DNA of 64,000 nucleotides from Sinomonas atrocyanea. Lineage in GTDB: Bacteria; Actinomycetota; Actinomycetes; Actinomycetales; Micrococcaceae. Both the position numbers and the translations under genes were made by a program. Position 1 is the first letter of the stretch. Each line of letters starts with the position of its first letter. Below the pieces are notes generated by a model. The model saw only the letters and a program-made list of their open reading frames with translations, did not search any database and was not told the origin of the DNA. Where the stretch lies: positions 40,627 through 104,626 of the forward strand of contig NZ_JAUSTE010000014.1 of NCBI RefSeq assembly GCF_030812675.1. The letters are read 5' to 3'. Of this stretch, positions 10,818-19,005 are shown piece by piece.

Positions 10818-11615
10818 TCAGGCCTCTCGGGCCACGGAAGCCGCGGCCTGCATCTGGGCGGGTGCGTGCAGGCCGGGCAGCAGGGCAGGGTTCGCGGGCA
10901 CAAAGAATGCGAAGACGATGAGTGCAACGCCGACGGTCCTGCTCAGTCCTCGGCCGTGGCCCCAGGTCTTCTCCAGCAGCACGGTCGCGGCGATGGCCGC
11001 CATCCATGCAAGGTTCGTCAGGCCGACCGCGGTCAGCACGACCATCAGGCCCCAGCAGCATCCGATGCAGTAGACGCCGTGGTAGATGCCGACGCGGAGG
11101 TCGCGGAGGGGGCCCTTGAAGCCGGCGACGTGGAGGAGGAAGGCGATGGGGGAGCGGCAGTGGCGCAGACAGAAGTCCTTCAGCGGAGTCAGCTGGTAGA
11201 CCCCGGCGCCTGCCACGACTCCCGCTCCGGTCCAGGCTGCGGCCTCGGGGGCCGCCGTCGCCAGCTCTGCGGCGAGCAGCGCCAGCACGAAGGCGCCTGC
11301 TCCGAAGACGGCCCAGGACACCAGGTAGCCTGCCACGAGCGCGGCCGTCCGCGCCGCCCGCAGAGGAACCTCGGGTACCGCCCGGAGAGATCGGAGGTAG
11401 GCGGTGGCAAGCGGGGCCAGCGCCGGGAGCATCATCGCGGCCATCATGAGGGACCACACGAGCAGGAAGCCCGCGAGGTCCAGGCCCATCGTCCCGGGAC
11501 CCGGGGGCATCTCCCCGGTCCCGAGGACGGTGAAGTACCAGGCGATGGCCGCGCAGCCGAGCAGCACGAGAAGAGCCGAGCGGTTGCGGGCGGCCAGGTG
11601 TGCCTGCCCCGCCAT
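10818..11615 (-). CDS. DUF2182 integral membrane protein
   Basis: A 265-residue polytopic membrane protein with about 6-7 hydrophobic segments (ALLVLLGCAAIAWYF, WSLMMAAMMLPALAPL, ALVAGYLVSWAVFGAGAF). It carries the DUF2182 signatures: the MMAAMMLP helix and the Cys-rich stretches DFCLRHCRSP and YCIGCCWGLM, thought to bind metal. It lies 1 nt after the DUF1326 gene and is surely co-transcribed with it; the two families are often paired. The reaction is not established; a metal-dependent membrane role is inferred only from the Cys/His/Met motifs. Confidence 0.85.
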   Translation of the reverse strand: MAGQAHLAARNRSALLVLLGCAAIAWYFTVLGTGEMPPGPGTMGLDLAGFLLVWSLMMAAMMLPALAPLATAYLRSLRAVPEVPLRAARTAALVAGYLVSWAVFGAGAFVLALLAAELATAAPEAAAWTGAGVVAGAGVYQLTPLKDFCLRHCRSPIAFLLHVAGFKGPLRDLRVGIYHGVYCIGCCWGLMVVLTAVGLTNLAWMAAIAATVLLEKTWGHGRGLSRTVGVALIVFAFFVPANPALLPGLHAPAQMQAAASVAREA

Positions 11616-11616
11616 G

Positions 11617-12222
11617 TCAGGCTGACCAGGCGAAGGGTGCCGAGAAGGAGTTCTTCCCGGTGTTGTCCCACGTGAGCCCGAAGACGTCCACGGTGGACGC
11701 GGTGGCGCGCCCGGCGGCCAGGGTGTCGGCGGGGAAGCCGACGCCGCTGACCTTTACTCCCGCGCCGGTGGGGTCGAGCGGGGAGACGAAGTCCTCCGCT
11801 GTGATGTCGACGGCGTCTCCGACTTTCACCCGGTGCTCGCGGCCGTCGTCTGCGTAGGCGATCTCGCGGGACTCCATGCCCAGCATCTCGCCGACCAGCG
11901 GGCCGAGGCCTTCCATCGGTCCGCCGCGCTGGCCGCCGAAGACGGCGCCGAGCGCCTCAGCCTGCCGCGGCGATGCCGCGGCATCCATCAGCACCCCCAT
12001 CCGCCAGCCGCCCTCGCCCATCAGGGCAGGGGTGTCCGCCACGACGACGACGGTCAGGCCGCCGACATCGACTCCGTCAATTTCGCCTGTGTCGATGTGG
12101 AAGGCCAGCAGCACATCGCACCGGTCGTTGTCGGCGGGGGCTGTGAGGCCCGAGGCCGTACACGGGCACACCATGTCGCAGTTGCAGTTTTCGAAGTACG
12201 TGCCTTCGAGCCGCCATGCCAT
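11617..12222 (-). CDS. DUF1326 domain-containing protein
   Basis: A 201-residue soluble protein of the DUF1326 family. The N-terminal hallmark is present: WRLEGTYFENCNCDMVCPC, with Cys residues that suggest metal binding. The rest fits the family's beta-rich fold (VLLAFHIDTGEIDGV, KVGDAVDITAEDF). The ATG at 12222 follows gaaaggagccc. It forms a tight two-gene unit with the DUF2182 membrane protein downstream, so the pair probably acts together at the membrane. Function unknown. Confidence 0.88.
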   Translation of the reverse strand: MAWRLEGTYFENCNCDMVCPCTASGLTAPADNDRCDVLLAFHIDTGEIDGVDVGGLTVVVVADTPALMGEGGWRMGVLMDAAASPRQAEALGAVFGGQRGGPMEGLGPLVGEMLGMESREIAYADDGREHRVKVGDAVDITAEDFVSPLDPTGAGVKVSGVGFPADTLAAGRATASTVDVFGLTWDNTGKNSFSAPFAWSA

Positions 12223-12426
12223 TGCGGGCTCCTTTCGCCGAAGGACCTCCCCGGACCGAACCCCTTACGGTCGGCACTGTCCTCCCGGCATGCGCCGCCG
12301 TCAAGAGGCGGCAGACCCCAAGGAATCCGGGGCCTCGGCAGGATTCCATCGGCTGCGGGACCACGCCCAAGACGGTGCCGGATGCGGGCGAATTCCGGTG
12401 GGAGCGGTGGTCTGACGTCTTGTACT

Positions 12427-12444
12427 CGCCCGTCAAGACGGGCG
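12427..12444. promoter_or_regulatory. Inverted repeat upstream of response regulator gene
   Basis: cgcccgtc-aa-gacgggcg: perfect 8-bp arms with a 2-nt centre. It lies in the 394-bp gap (12223-12616) between the divergent DUF1326 and response-regulator genes and is a reasonable operator candidate for the dimeric regulator encoded downstream, or for another factor. Apart from this repeat, the gap holds nothing recognisable. Confidence 0.4.
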
Positions 12445-12616
12445 GTCCCTAGCATGGCCGCGGGTCAAGAATCGCGCCCACGGGGGAGCTTTGAACCAGA
12501 CTGGCTCCCCTTCCGTGAGACCCCTTGAACGGGAACTCCTGGCGTGTGCCGCACCCCTCACGCCGCCACGGCGGCTGCCGCCCGTTCCAAGCAGGGCTGA
12601 GCCAGAGGCGCGCAAC

Positions 12617-13282
12617 GTGGACAGCAGTGACGAGGCGATCCGGGTGTACATCCTGGACGGCCACGAGGTGGCAAGGCGGGGCCTGAGGGAGCTGCTCGAA
12701 GACCAGGGCATGGTCGTCGTGGGAGAGAGCGGCACCGCCGCAGAAGCGGCGGCGAGGATTCCCGCCGCGCGCCCCCAGGTGGCCGTGCTCGATGAGCGGC
12801 CGACGGGCGGGCCGGGGATCGACGTCTGCCGGCGTGTCCGGTCCGTCGACCCGGGCATCAGGTGTCTGATCCTGGCCGAGGACCACGACGATCAGGGGTT
12901 CCGCAACGCGGTCCTGGCCGGGGCGTCCGGCTACCTCCTCAAGGAGCTCCGGGGGCAGGACATCGCCGCCGCGGTCCGGCGCGTCGCGGCGGGCGAGGTG
13001 CTCTTCGACCCCCAGGAGGAGGACAGGATCCTTTCAGGGGCGATCGAGTCGGCCCCGCCACCGCGGGTCTACGACCACCTGACGCGGAAGGAGTCCCGGG
13101 TGCTGGAGCTGCTCGGCCAGGGCATGACGAACCGGCAGATCGCCGACGACATGGCTCTGGCGGAGAAGACAGCGAAGAACTACGTCTCTATGGTCCTGTC
13201 CAAGCTCGGCCTTGACAACAGGACGCAGGCAGCCCTGTACATTGCTCAGGCCGAGCGGGGCAGGCAGGGCCCGCGCAGGTGA
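12617..13282 (+). CDS. DevR/NarL-type response regulator
   Basis: About 221 residues: a receiver domain (1-125) and a LuxR-type helix-turn-helix (about 150-212). The receiver has the phosphoacceptor Asp in VAVLDERP and the conserved Lys in GYLLKEL. In the acidic pocket the first position is Asp but the second is Gly (ILDGHE rather than the usual LDDHE), so phosphorylation chemistry may be altered. The HTH reads LTRKESRVLELLGQGMTNRQIA with a recognition helix ending AKNYVSMVLSKLGL, close to DosR/DevR. No histidine kinase lies nearby. The GTG at 12617 was chosen for the usual N-terminus; an ATG at 12491 would add 42 non-conserved residues. Confidence 0.85.
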   Translation: MDSSDEAIRVYILDGHEVARRGLRELLEDQGMVVVGESGTAAEAAARIPAARPQVAVLDERPTGGPGIDVCRRVRSVDPGIRCLILAEDHDDQGFRNAVLAGASGYLLKELRGQDIAAAVRRVAAGEVLFDPQEEDRILSGAIESAPPPRVYDHLTRKESRVLELLGQGMTNRQIADDMALAEKTAKNYVSMVLSKLGLDNRTQAALYIAQAERGRQGPRR

Positions 13283-13446
13283 GGGCTGGCGGTCGGGCTG
13301 CCGGGCCTTCTGCCCGGGGAAGCGTAGGAGGCCTCGTCCTTCCCAGCGCCTTCGGCCCTGCCGGGGGTGTGCGCGCCCAACGGGATGGGCGGACTCTGCT
13401 GCCCCGTGGACCGTTCGGGGCCTGCATGACGCGGCCGTCCGGAGTG

Positions 13447-13665
13447 TCAGGGCATGATCTTGTACAGGTCGATGACGGTCTCCTCCGGGGACGAGGTGAA
13501 TCCGCCCTCGATGCCCGCCTGGATGCGGCGCCTGAGGATGCTGTCCCGGAACTGCTCCCAGCTCTCCTTCGACGGCTGGCCTGACGAGCTGCGGGCCGAG
13601 CTCGAGGGGACCTGGGAGGTGATCTTCGGCCCCTCCCGGTACGGCTCGCTCCGTGGAGCGTGGGA
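13447..13665 (-). pseudogene. C-terminal fragment of a small monooxygenase-like (ABM fold) protein
   Basis: A frame without a start codon ends in SKESWEQFRDSIL, AGIEGGFTSSPEETVIDLY and KIMP. This resembles the C-terminus of small dimeric alpha-beta-barrel proteins (antibiotic-biosynthesis-monooxygenase type: a W-S-F-FxxxxL helix followed by a F-x-x-P-P-E strand). No ATG, GTG or TTG precedes it in frame before the sequence loses protein character, so it is scored as a truncated remnant. Neighbouring gaps 13283-13446 and 13666-13823 show no gene. Confidence 0.4.
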
Positions 13666-13823
13666 CCGGCGCGCCGAGGCCGGTGACTCTAGACTCCGTT
13701 GGATGGGACCGTCGCGCCGGCAGGCGCTGGGCGCTCGGCCACGGGCCGCGGGTTCATCGGGGGCGCCCAGAACAGCTACAGGGTCAACGCTGGACCTCCG
13801 CCGGCCCCTGCAGAGAGGAAGCC

Positions 13824-14348
13824 ATGATCGTCTGGATCAACGGGACCCACGGGGCGGGAAAGACCACGACGAGCAAGCTGGTGCAGGAACTGCTGCCCGG
13901 TGCGCGCGTGCTCGATGCTGAGAAGGTCGGTGAGGTGCTGATGGACATCACGCCTGGACTTCCTGCCACGGAGAACTTCCAGCACTGGGAGCCGTGGCGG
14001 CCACTCGTCGTCGAAACCGCCCGGCGCGTGCTCGAGTTCACCGGAGGCACCCTCGTGATGCCGATGACCGTCCTTGTCGAGAGCTACTGGCGGGAGATCA
14101 GCGGCGGCCTTGCCGAGCATGGCATACCTATCCGCCACTTCGTGCTGCACGCAGATCGGGCGACGCTCCGCGACCGCATACAGAACGACAAGGTCCTCGG
14201 CCCCTCAACGTTCCGCTTCGCCTACCTGGAGCCGTACGCCGAGGCGGCCCGCGCCTGGCTGCACGCTGAAGCAGAGGTCGTCGACACCACCCACCTGACG
14301 GCGGACCAAGCCGCGCAGCAGATTGCGGACTCAGTGCTCGATCGCTGA
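13824..14348 (+). CDS. P-loop nucleotide-binding protein, kinase-like
   Basis: 174 residues. The Walker A motif NGTHGAGKTTT is at residues 5-15, followed by helix SKLVQELLPGARVLDAEKVG. The rest resembles small P-loop kinases/tunicamycin-resistance-like ATPases: VVETARRVLEF, MPMTVLVESYW, a lid-type LRDRIQNDK with Arg/Lys, and the C-terminal VDTTHLTADQAAQQI, which is the usual end of such kinases. It probably phosphorylates a small molecule, possibly an antibiotic or nucleoside; the substrate cannot be read. The ATG follows agaggaagcc. It is monocistronic. Confidence 0.8.
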   Translation: MIVWINGTHGAGKTTTSKLVQELLPGARVLDAEKVGEVLMDITPGLPATENFQHWEPWRPLVVETARRVLEFTGGTLVMPMTVLVESYWREISGGLAEHGIPIRHFVLHADRATLRDRIQNDKVLGPSTFRFAYLEPYAEAARAWLHAEAEVVDTTHLTADQAAQQIADSVLDR

Positions 14349-14499
14349 AGACGGAGCCTCCGAGGAGGCCGCGGAACGGCGCGCCCGCAGGACGCTGCGG
14401 ACGGTCGTCCGGCCTCTGCCCGCAGGGGCGCCGACCGTAGATTCCCGATTGCCGGACGCGGGCACGACTGGCAGAGTGGCCGTGACAGAAGGAGAGCAT

Positions 14500-15012
14500 G
14501 TGGACATCACCGAGGTCATCCTGAATGATCACCACGAGCAGCGCCGCATGTTCGGCATGCTCGAAGAAATCTCCCCAGACGATGCCGAAGCCCTCGGGTC
14601 GGTGTGGAAGCGCCTCCGCATCCTGCTCGAGGTGCACGCGGCTGCGGAGGAGAAGCTCTTCTACCCGCGCCTGCTGAAGCTCCAGAAGGACCGCATCGCC
14701 CAGGAGTCGCCCGATGAGGAGACCGAGGACGCCGTCCACGACCACAACGAGATCCGCGATGCGGTCGCCGCAGTCGACGAACACCCGGTGGGCTCGGTCG
14801 AATGGCTCCGCGCCGTCGCCGAGGTCAACGAGGTCAACGGCGACCACATGGCCGAAGAAGAGCGTCAGGGCCTGACCGACTTCCGCCGGCACGTGGACCG
14901 CGAGGAACGCCACGCGATGGCCGTGGCGTTCGCGGCCTTCGAGGCAGAGCACGCGGGCGGCATCCCGGCACACGACGTCGACCCGCAGCAGTACCTGCGC
15001 GAGAACAGCTGA
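14500..15012 (+). CDS. Hemerythrin domain-containing protein
   Basis: A 170-residue four-helix-bundle protein of the HHE/hemerythrin family. Candidate di-iron ligands are seen in order: NDHHEQRR (helix 1), EVHAAAEEKLFYP (helix 2), HDHNEIRDA (helix 3) and NGDHMAEEE (helix 4). Such proteins bind O2, NO or act in iron or redox sensing. The GTG start is well supported by agaaggagagcat. A longer open frame reaching 14323 overlaps the preceding gene and lacks conservation. It stands alone, 54 bp before the aldo/keto reductase gene. Confidence 0.9.
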   Translation: MDITEVILNDHHEQRRMFGMLEEISPDDAEALGSVWKRLRILLEVHAAAEEKLFYPRLLKLQKDRIAQESPDEETEDAVHDHNEIRDAVAAVDEHPVGSVEWLRAVAEVNEVNGDHMAEEERQGLTDFRRHVDREERHAMAVAFAAFEAEHAGGIPAHDVDPQQYLRENS

Positions 15013-15066
15013 TCCTCTTGAAGCCATCGACCCAGCCGGCCGATTTCGGCACTATAGTCGGAGCCC

Positions 15067-16053
15067 ATGGACGAGCGTGTGCTGGGACGGACCGGCCGAG
15101 AAGTCTCCGTGATCGGTCTGGGGACATGGCAACTGGGCGGTGACTGGGGCGACGTCGGCCGCGAAGCCGCCGCGCAGGTGCTCGATGCGGCGGCGGAGTC
15201 GGGCGTCACCTTCTTCGACACCGCGGATGTGTACGGAGATGGCCGCAGCGAGCGGGCGATCGGCGAGTGGCTCACAGCGCACCCGGACGCCGGAGTCATG
15301 GTGGGCACCAAGATGGGGCGCCGGATGCCCCAGATCCCGGAGAACTACACCCTCGCGCACTTCCGGGAGTGGCTTGACCGCTCGCGCCGCAATCTGGGTC
15401 GGGACACCCTCGACCTCGTCCAGCTCCACTGCCCGCCCACCCGCGTCTACTCCGATGACGCGGTCTTCGATGCCCTCGACCAGCTGGTCGAGGAGGGCGT
15501 GATGCGCCACTACGGCGTCAGCGTGGAGACGGCCGGCGAGGCGCTCGCCGCGATCGCCCGGCCGCACCTCGCCACGGTGCAGATCATCTTCAATCCCTTC
15601 CGGCTCAAGCCGCTCGACGAGGTCCTCCCCGCGGCCCAGGACGCCGGGGTGGGGATCGTGGTGCGGGTGCCGCTGGCCTCGGGCCTGCTCAGCGGGAAGT
15701 ACAGCCGCAGCACGACCTTCCCGGAGGGAGACCACCGCAACTACAACCGCACCGGCTCCGCGTTCGACGTCGGGGAGACCTTCTCAGGGGTGGACTTCGA
15801 GCAGGGCCTCGAGGCCGTCGCCGAGTTCCAGAAGCTCGTCCCGGAGGGGCTGACCACGGCACAGGCTGCCCTCGCCTGGATCATCTCCCAGCCAGGGGTC
15901 TCGACTGTGATCCCCGGGGCCAGGAATGCGGACCAGGCGCGGGGGAACGCAGCGGCGGCCGCCGGGGCCCCGTCGCTCGGCCCCGAGTTCGACGCGGGCG
16001 TGCGGCGGATCTACGACACCTACTTCCGCGAGACGATCCACCCGCGCTGGTAG
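15067..16053 (+). CDS. Aldo/keto reductase
   Basis: A 328-residue NADPH-dependent oxidoreductase with an (alpha/beta)8 barrel. The catalytic tetrad is visible: Asp and Tyr in FFDTADVYG, Lys in GTKMG and His in VQLHCPP. The cofactor segment IPGARNADQARGN near the C-terminus is typical. It resembles the general actinobacterial AKR group acting on aldehydes or ketones; the substrate is unknown. The ATG follows cggagccc, and a TATAGT hexamer lies only 9 bp upstream of it (15053-15058), so the leader is very short if that is the -10. Confidence 0.92.
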   Translation: MDERVLGRTGREVSVIGLGTWQLGGDWGDVGREAAAQVLDAAAESGVTFFDTADVYGDGRSERAIGEWLTAHPDAGVMVGTKMGRRMPQIPENYTLAHFREWLDRSRRNLGRDTLDLVQLHCPPTRVYSDDAVFDALDQLVEEGVMRHYGVSVETAGEALAAIARPHLATVQIIFNPFRLKPLDEVLPAAQDAGVGIVVRVPLASGLLSGKYSRSTTFPEGDHRNYNRTGSAFDVGETFSGVDFEQGLEAVAEFQKLVPEGLTTAQAALAWIISQPGVSTVIPGARNADQARGNAAAAAGAPSLGPEFDAGVRRIYDTYFRETIHPRW

Positions 16054-16152
16054 CCGCGGGTCCGGCGAGGTCCCCGGGGCATGCACCGGGTCGCCTCGCC
16101 CCAGCGCTCCGCGCGCCGGTCGGGCGCGTCCTCACCTCCGGGGAGGGCGGCC

Positions 16153-16572
16153 TCAGGGCCGTCTGCACCCTCTCGGCGAAGCTGCGGCCGACCACGCGGG
16201 CGTGAGGGACGCGGCCGCCCGGACAGCCTGTGGGAGCCCGCTGTTGGCGATCTTCCGGACCACGAAGATGGGGTCTCCCGGAGGCCTCCTGCGGCCGCGC
16301 CGGGCGGCCAGGCTCGTGAGGATGACGCAGCGCGTGGGCGTCCCGGACTCACTGAGCTGCCGGCACATGGCTTCCGCGTCCCCGTCGGGGAGATGCTCGT
16401 CGAGGACCATGACCTGCGGCGCGCACCGCCGTGCCAGCCGCGCGCCCTCGGTCACCGTTCCGCTCTCGCCCACCACGTCGACGCCCTCGTCTTCGAGCAG
16501 CTCACGCAGGGCGCTCAGGAGTGGGCGGTAGGCGCTCACGAGGAGCACTCGGGTCCTCTGGTCTGCTCCCAT
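16153..16572 (-). CDS. Single-domain response regulator (receiver only)
   Basis: 139 residues, a receiver domain with no DNA-binding domain. The phosphoacceptor Asp is in VMVLDEHLPDGD, the switch Thr/Ser in VILTSLAA and the Lys in FVVRKIANSG. The acidic pocket at the N-terminus is lost (LLVSAYRP instead of LLVDDH), which argues for an atypical or phosphorylation-independent receiver. It is clearly related to the regulator at 12617-13282 (shared RELLEDEG-VVGESGT), so it may be a truncated paralogue. aggaag precedes the ATG. It is divergent from the gene at 16757. Confidence 0.75.
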   Translation of the reverse strand: MGADQRTRVLLVSAYRPLLSALRELLEDEGVDVVGESGTVTEGARLARRCAPQVMVLDEHLPDGDAEAMCRQLSESGTPTRCVILTSLAARRGRRRPPGDPIFVVRKIANSGLPQAVRAAASLTPAWSAAASPRGCRRP

Positions 16573-16743
16573 GACGTCTTCCTGTCCAGTCCGCTTCGAC
16601 AGGAGCCGGCGGGCTGCCGGGCGGCGAGGCGATGTGACAAGTATGAAAAGGTGATCGCGCGACTGTCTAGAGCATGACGGACTTGTCATACGACGGTGGG
16701 GGCCGGCGCTGGCGTCGGTCCGCGGCCGCGGACGGCTGGCGCC

Positions 16744-16749
16744 TATGAT
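16744..16749 (+). promoter_or_regulatory. Candidate -10 box giving a leaderless transcript
   Basis: TATGAT ends 7 nt before the ATG at 16757, the distance expected if transcription starts at the start codon itself. No ribosome site precedes that ATG. No clear -35 was seen, so this is a suggestion. Confidence 0.35.
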
Positions 16750-16756
16750 GCGTGGC

Positions 16757-17773
16757 ATGGACCTCGCTGCCATCGCCGCCGAGCTCTGCGCCCTCGCGCC
16801 GGGGGCCTTCACCGCCGCGCGCAACGAACGGGCCAAGCTGCTCCGGCGGGAGGGGAAGCGCGAGCTCGCGCAGCAGGTCGCCCGGCTCGCCAAGCCCACC
16901 GTCTCCGCCTGGGCCGTCAACGCGCTGGCCCGCCGGGGCGCGGAGGCCCTCGAGCGCGTCGTAGCCCTCGGCGCCCAGCTGAGGGAGGCCCAGGAGGACC
17001 TCGACGCCACACGCCTGCGCTCCCTCGCCAAGGAGCGGGTGCAGCTCCTCGCCGAGGCCGTGGCCGCGGCCCGGGCAGCCGCGGACGAGTCGGGCATCGC
17101 CGTGAGTGATGCCGCGGCGGGGGAGATCGAGCAGACCCTTCGCGCTGCCATGGCCGATGCGCACGCGTCCGCCGCCGTCCGGAGCGGCCTCCTGCTCCAC
17201 GCCCTCGAGGGCAACGGCCTCGACCCGGTGGACCTCTCCGGCGCCGTGGCCGTGCCCGAGGCCCTCGACCGGCCGCCCGCGGCACCCGACGAGCCGGTGA
17301 GCGCAGGCGGCGGCCACGGGGGCAGTGGGGGTCGCCGCGCCGACGGCAGGCGTCCGCGGAAGGCCGCCGACCGGCGTCGTACAGCGGACGCCGACCGCCA
17401 GCAACACGCCGACCGGAAGGCAGACGCCGAGCGGCGCGCCGAGGAGGAGCGTAGGCACGCGGACGAGCTCCGCAGGGAGGAGCGCGCGGAGGCCGAGGCG
17501 GACCGAGACGACGCCGCTCACGCCCTCGACGAGGCACAGGCCGAGCTCGCCGGCGCCGAGCGGGACGCCGCAGACGCCGCCGCCCGCGCCCGCCGCCTGA
17601 CCGACGAGCTCGCGGGCCTGCGGGCCCGGATCGCGGAGCTCGAGGACGACCTCGCGGCAGCCGAACGCGAGGGGGCAGCCGCGGAGCGTGCCCGCAGGCT
17701 CGCCTCACGGCTCGTGGAGCGCGAACTCCGGACGGTGTCCAGGGCCCAGGAACGCCTCGCCGGGCTCGGCTGA
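16757..17773 (+). CDS. Coiled-coil hypothetical protein
   Basis: About 338 residues, rich in Ala, Arg and Glu. Residues 1-150 are mostly helical (LCALAPGAFTAARNERAK, PTVSAWAVNALAR); about 150-215 is a low-complexity Gly/Arg/Ala linker; about 215-335 is a strongly charged heptad-like coiled coil (RRAEEERRHADELRREER, ARIAELEDDLAAAERE). The N-terminal pattern is common in actinobacterial proteins of unknown function. No catalytic motif is visible. Start: ATG at 16757 fits a leaderless message; ATGs at 16745 and 16748 are alternatives. It is 56 bp upstream of the FUSC gene. Confidence 0.75.
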   Translation: MDLAAIAAELCALAPGAFTAARNERAKLLRREGKRELAQQVARLAKPTVSAWAVNALARRGAEALERVVALGAQLREAQEDLDATRLRSLAKERVQLLAEAVAAARAAADESGIAVSDAAAGEIEQTLRAAMADAHASAAVRSGLLLHALEGNGLDPVDLSGAVAVPEALDRPPAAPDEPVSAGGGHGGSGGRRADGRRPRKAADRRRTADADRQQHADRKADAERRAEEERRHADELRREERAEAEADRDDAAHALDEAQAELAGAERDAADAAARARRLTDELAGLRARIAELEDDLAAAEREGAAAERARRLASRLVERELRTVSRAQERLAGLG

Positions 17774-17829
17774 CCGCACGGACACCGGCCCGAGTCGACG
17801 CAGCCCGGGCGCCGTGCGACGCTGGGCAG

Positions 17830-19005
17830 ATGGTCCCCCTTCCCCGTGAACCCCGCGCGGCCCTCCACAGATTCCTCGTGTGGGCGCCCTCGGCCACCCG
17901 CAGCGGACTCAGGGAGGCCGCGTCGGCCGAGCGGCTCCTGCTGGCCGGGAAGACCGCCCTCGCGGCCGGTATCGCCTGGGCCCTCGCGCAGCTCATGCCG
18001 GGCTCCCTCGGCGAGTACCCGTACTACGCCCCGCTCGGGGCCCTCGTGAGCATGTACCCGACCGTGGCGGACTCGCTGCGCAACGGCCTGCAGAGCCTGG
18101 TGGGGCTCGCGCTCGGCATCGGCGTGGCGCTGTTCGTGGGCAGCTTCGCCGACACCGCGGCCTGGTCGGTCGCGCTCGTGGTCGGCGTCGGCATGATCGT
18201 CGGCGGCCTCCCGCGGATGGGCAGCGGCCGCGAGTGGGTCCCCCTCGCGGCGCTCTTCGTCCTCGTTGCCGGGGCCAACCGTCGCGATGTCTTCTCCCTG
18301 GCGTACCTCGTCCAGATGGGGCTCGGCGTCGCGGTCGGCCTGGCGGTGAACTGGATCGTCTTCCCGCCGCTGCGGGTCGCAGCCGTGACTCCGGCCTTCG
18401 CGCGGCTACGCCATGCGCTCGGCGACCAGCTCGAGGACATGGCCGCCGCCGTTACGGAGGACGAATGGCCCCCGAGCCGGAAGGAGTGGGCCACGAGGGA
18501 GGGCCTGCTGGCGACGACAGCGGCGGAGGTGCGCGGCGCCGTCGAGGAGGCCGAAGTGAGCGCCCGGGCCAATCCCCGCAGGAAGCGGCACCACCGGGAC
18601 CTCGCGGCGGACCTCGCGGACCTGCAGGCGCTCGAGCGGGCCACCTTCAGGGTCCAGGACATCACCGATGTGCTCACGAGCGTCATCTGGGAGGAGCACG
18701 CGGGCACGCGCGTGCCCGCCGAGCTGACCCCCGAAGTAGCCGCGGCACTGCTCGCCACCGCCGAGGCCCTGCGGGGCTGGGGCGAGGAGGACGCCCCGGA
18801 AGGGCTGCTGGACCGTGCCCAGGAGGCGATCGAGGCGCTCAGCGGCTCGTACCACGAGGTGGCCGCGCGGGAGGCCCCCGGCGATGCGACCGGCGCGATC
18901 TCGCTCGCGCTGTCGCGGATCGTGCGTATGGTCCGCGACCGCCTGGATTCGCGCGAGCCGGAGCCCGGGGCGCCCGGCCCCGGCCTCACTCCCGGTCCTG
19001 CCTAG
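17830..19005 (+). CDS. FUSC-family (aromatic acid exporter-like) membrane protein
   Basis: 391 residues. The N-terminal half has about six membrane segments (LAAGIAWALAQLMP, LVGLALGIGVALFV, VALVVGVGMIVGGLP, FVLVAGANR, LGVAVGLAVNWIVFPP); the C-terminal half is a long cytoplasmic helical region. The Y-P-Y-Y-A-P-L-G-A-L segment followed by TVADSLRNGLQSLVG is the hallmark of FUSC/ArAE transporters, which export aromatic acids or related toxic compounds. It ends convergently with the MFS gene, overlapping by 4 bp. Confidence 0.85.
   Translation: MVPLPREPRAALHRFLVWAPSATRSGLREAASAERLLLAGKTALAAGIAWALAQLMPGSLGEYPYYAPLGALVSMYPTVADSLRNGLQSLVGLALGIGVALFVGSFADTAAWSVALVVGVGMIVGGLPRMGSGREWVPLAALFVLVAGANRRDVFSLAYLVQMGLGVAVGLAVNWIVFPPLRVAAVTPAFARLRHALGDQLEDMAAAVTEDEWPPSRKEWATREGLLATTAAEVRGAVEEAEVSARANPRRKRHHRDLAADLADLQALERATFRVQDITDVLTSVIWEEHAGTRVPAELTPEVAAALLATAEALRGWGEEDAPEGLLDRAQEAIEALSGSYHEVAAREAPGDATGAISLALSRIVRMVRDRLDSREPEPGAPGPGLTPGPA

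Noticed and set aside
10140..11675. 511-codon plus-strand open frame
   Set aside because: Its first third is the frameshifted membrane gene; the rest is antisense to the DUF2182 gene.
13454..13921. Plus-strand open frame with [17 protein letters not shown]
   Set aside because: The first part reads somewhat like a DUF3841 tail but overlaps the better minus-strand ABM-type tail and the kinase gene; no start with ribosome site.
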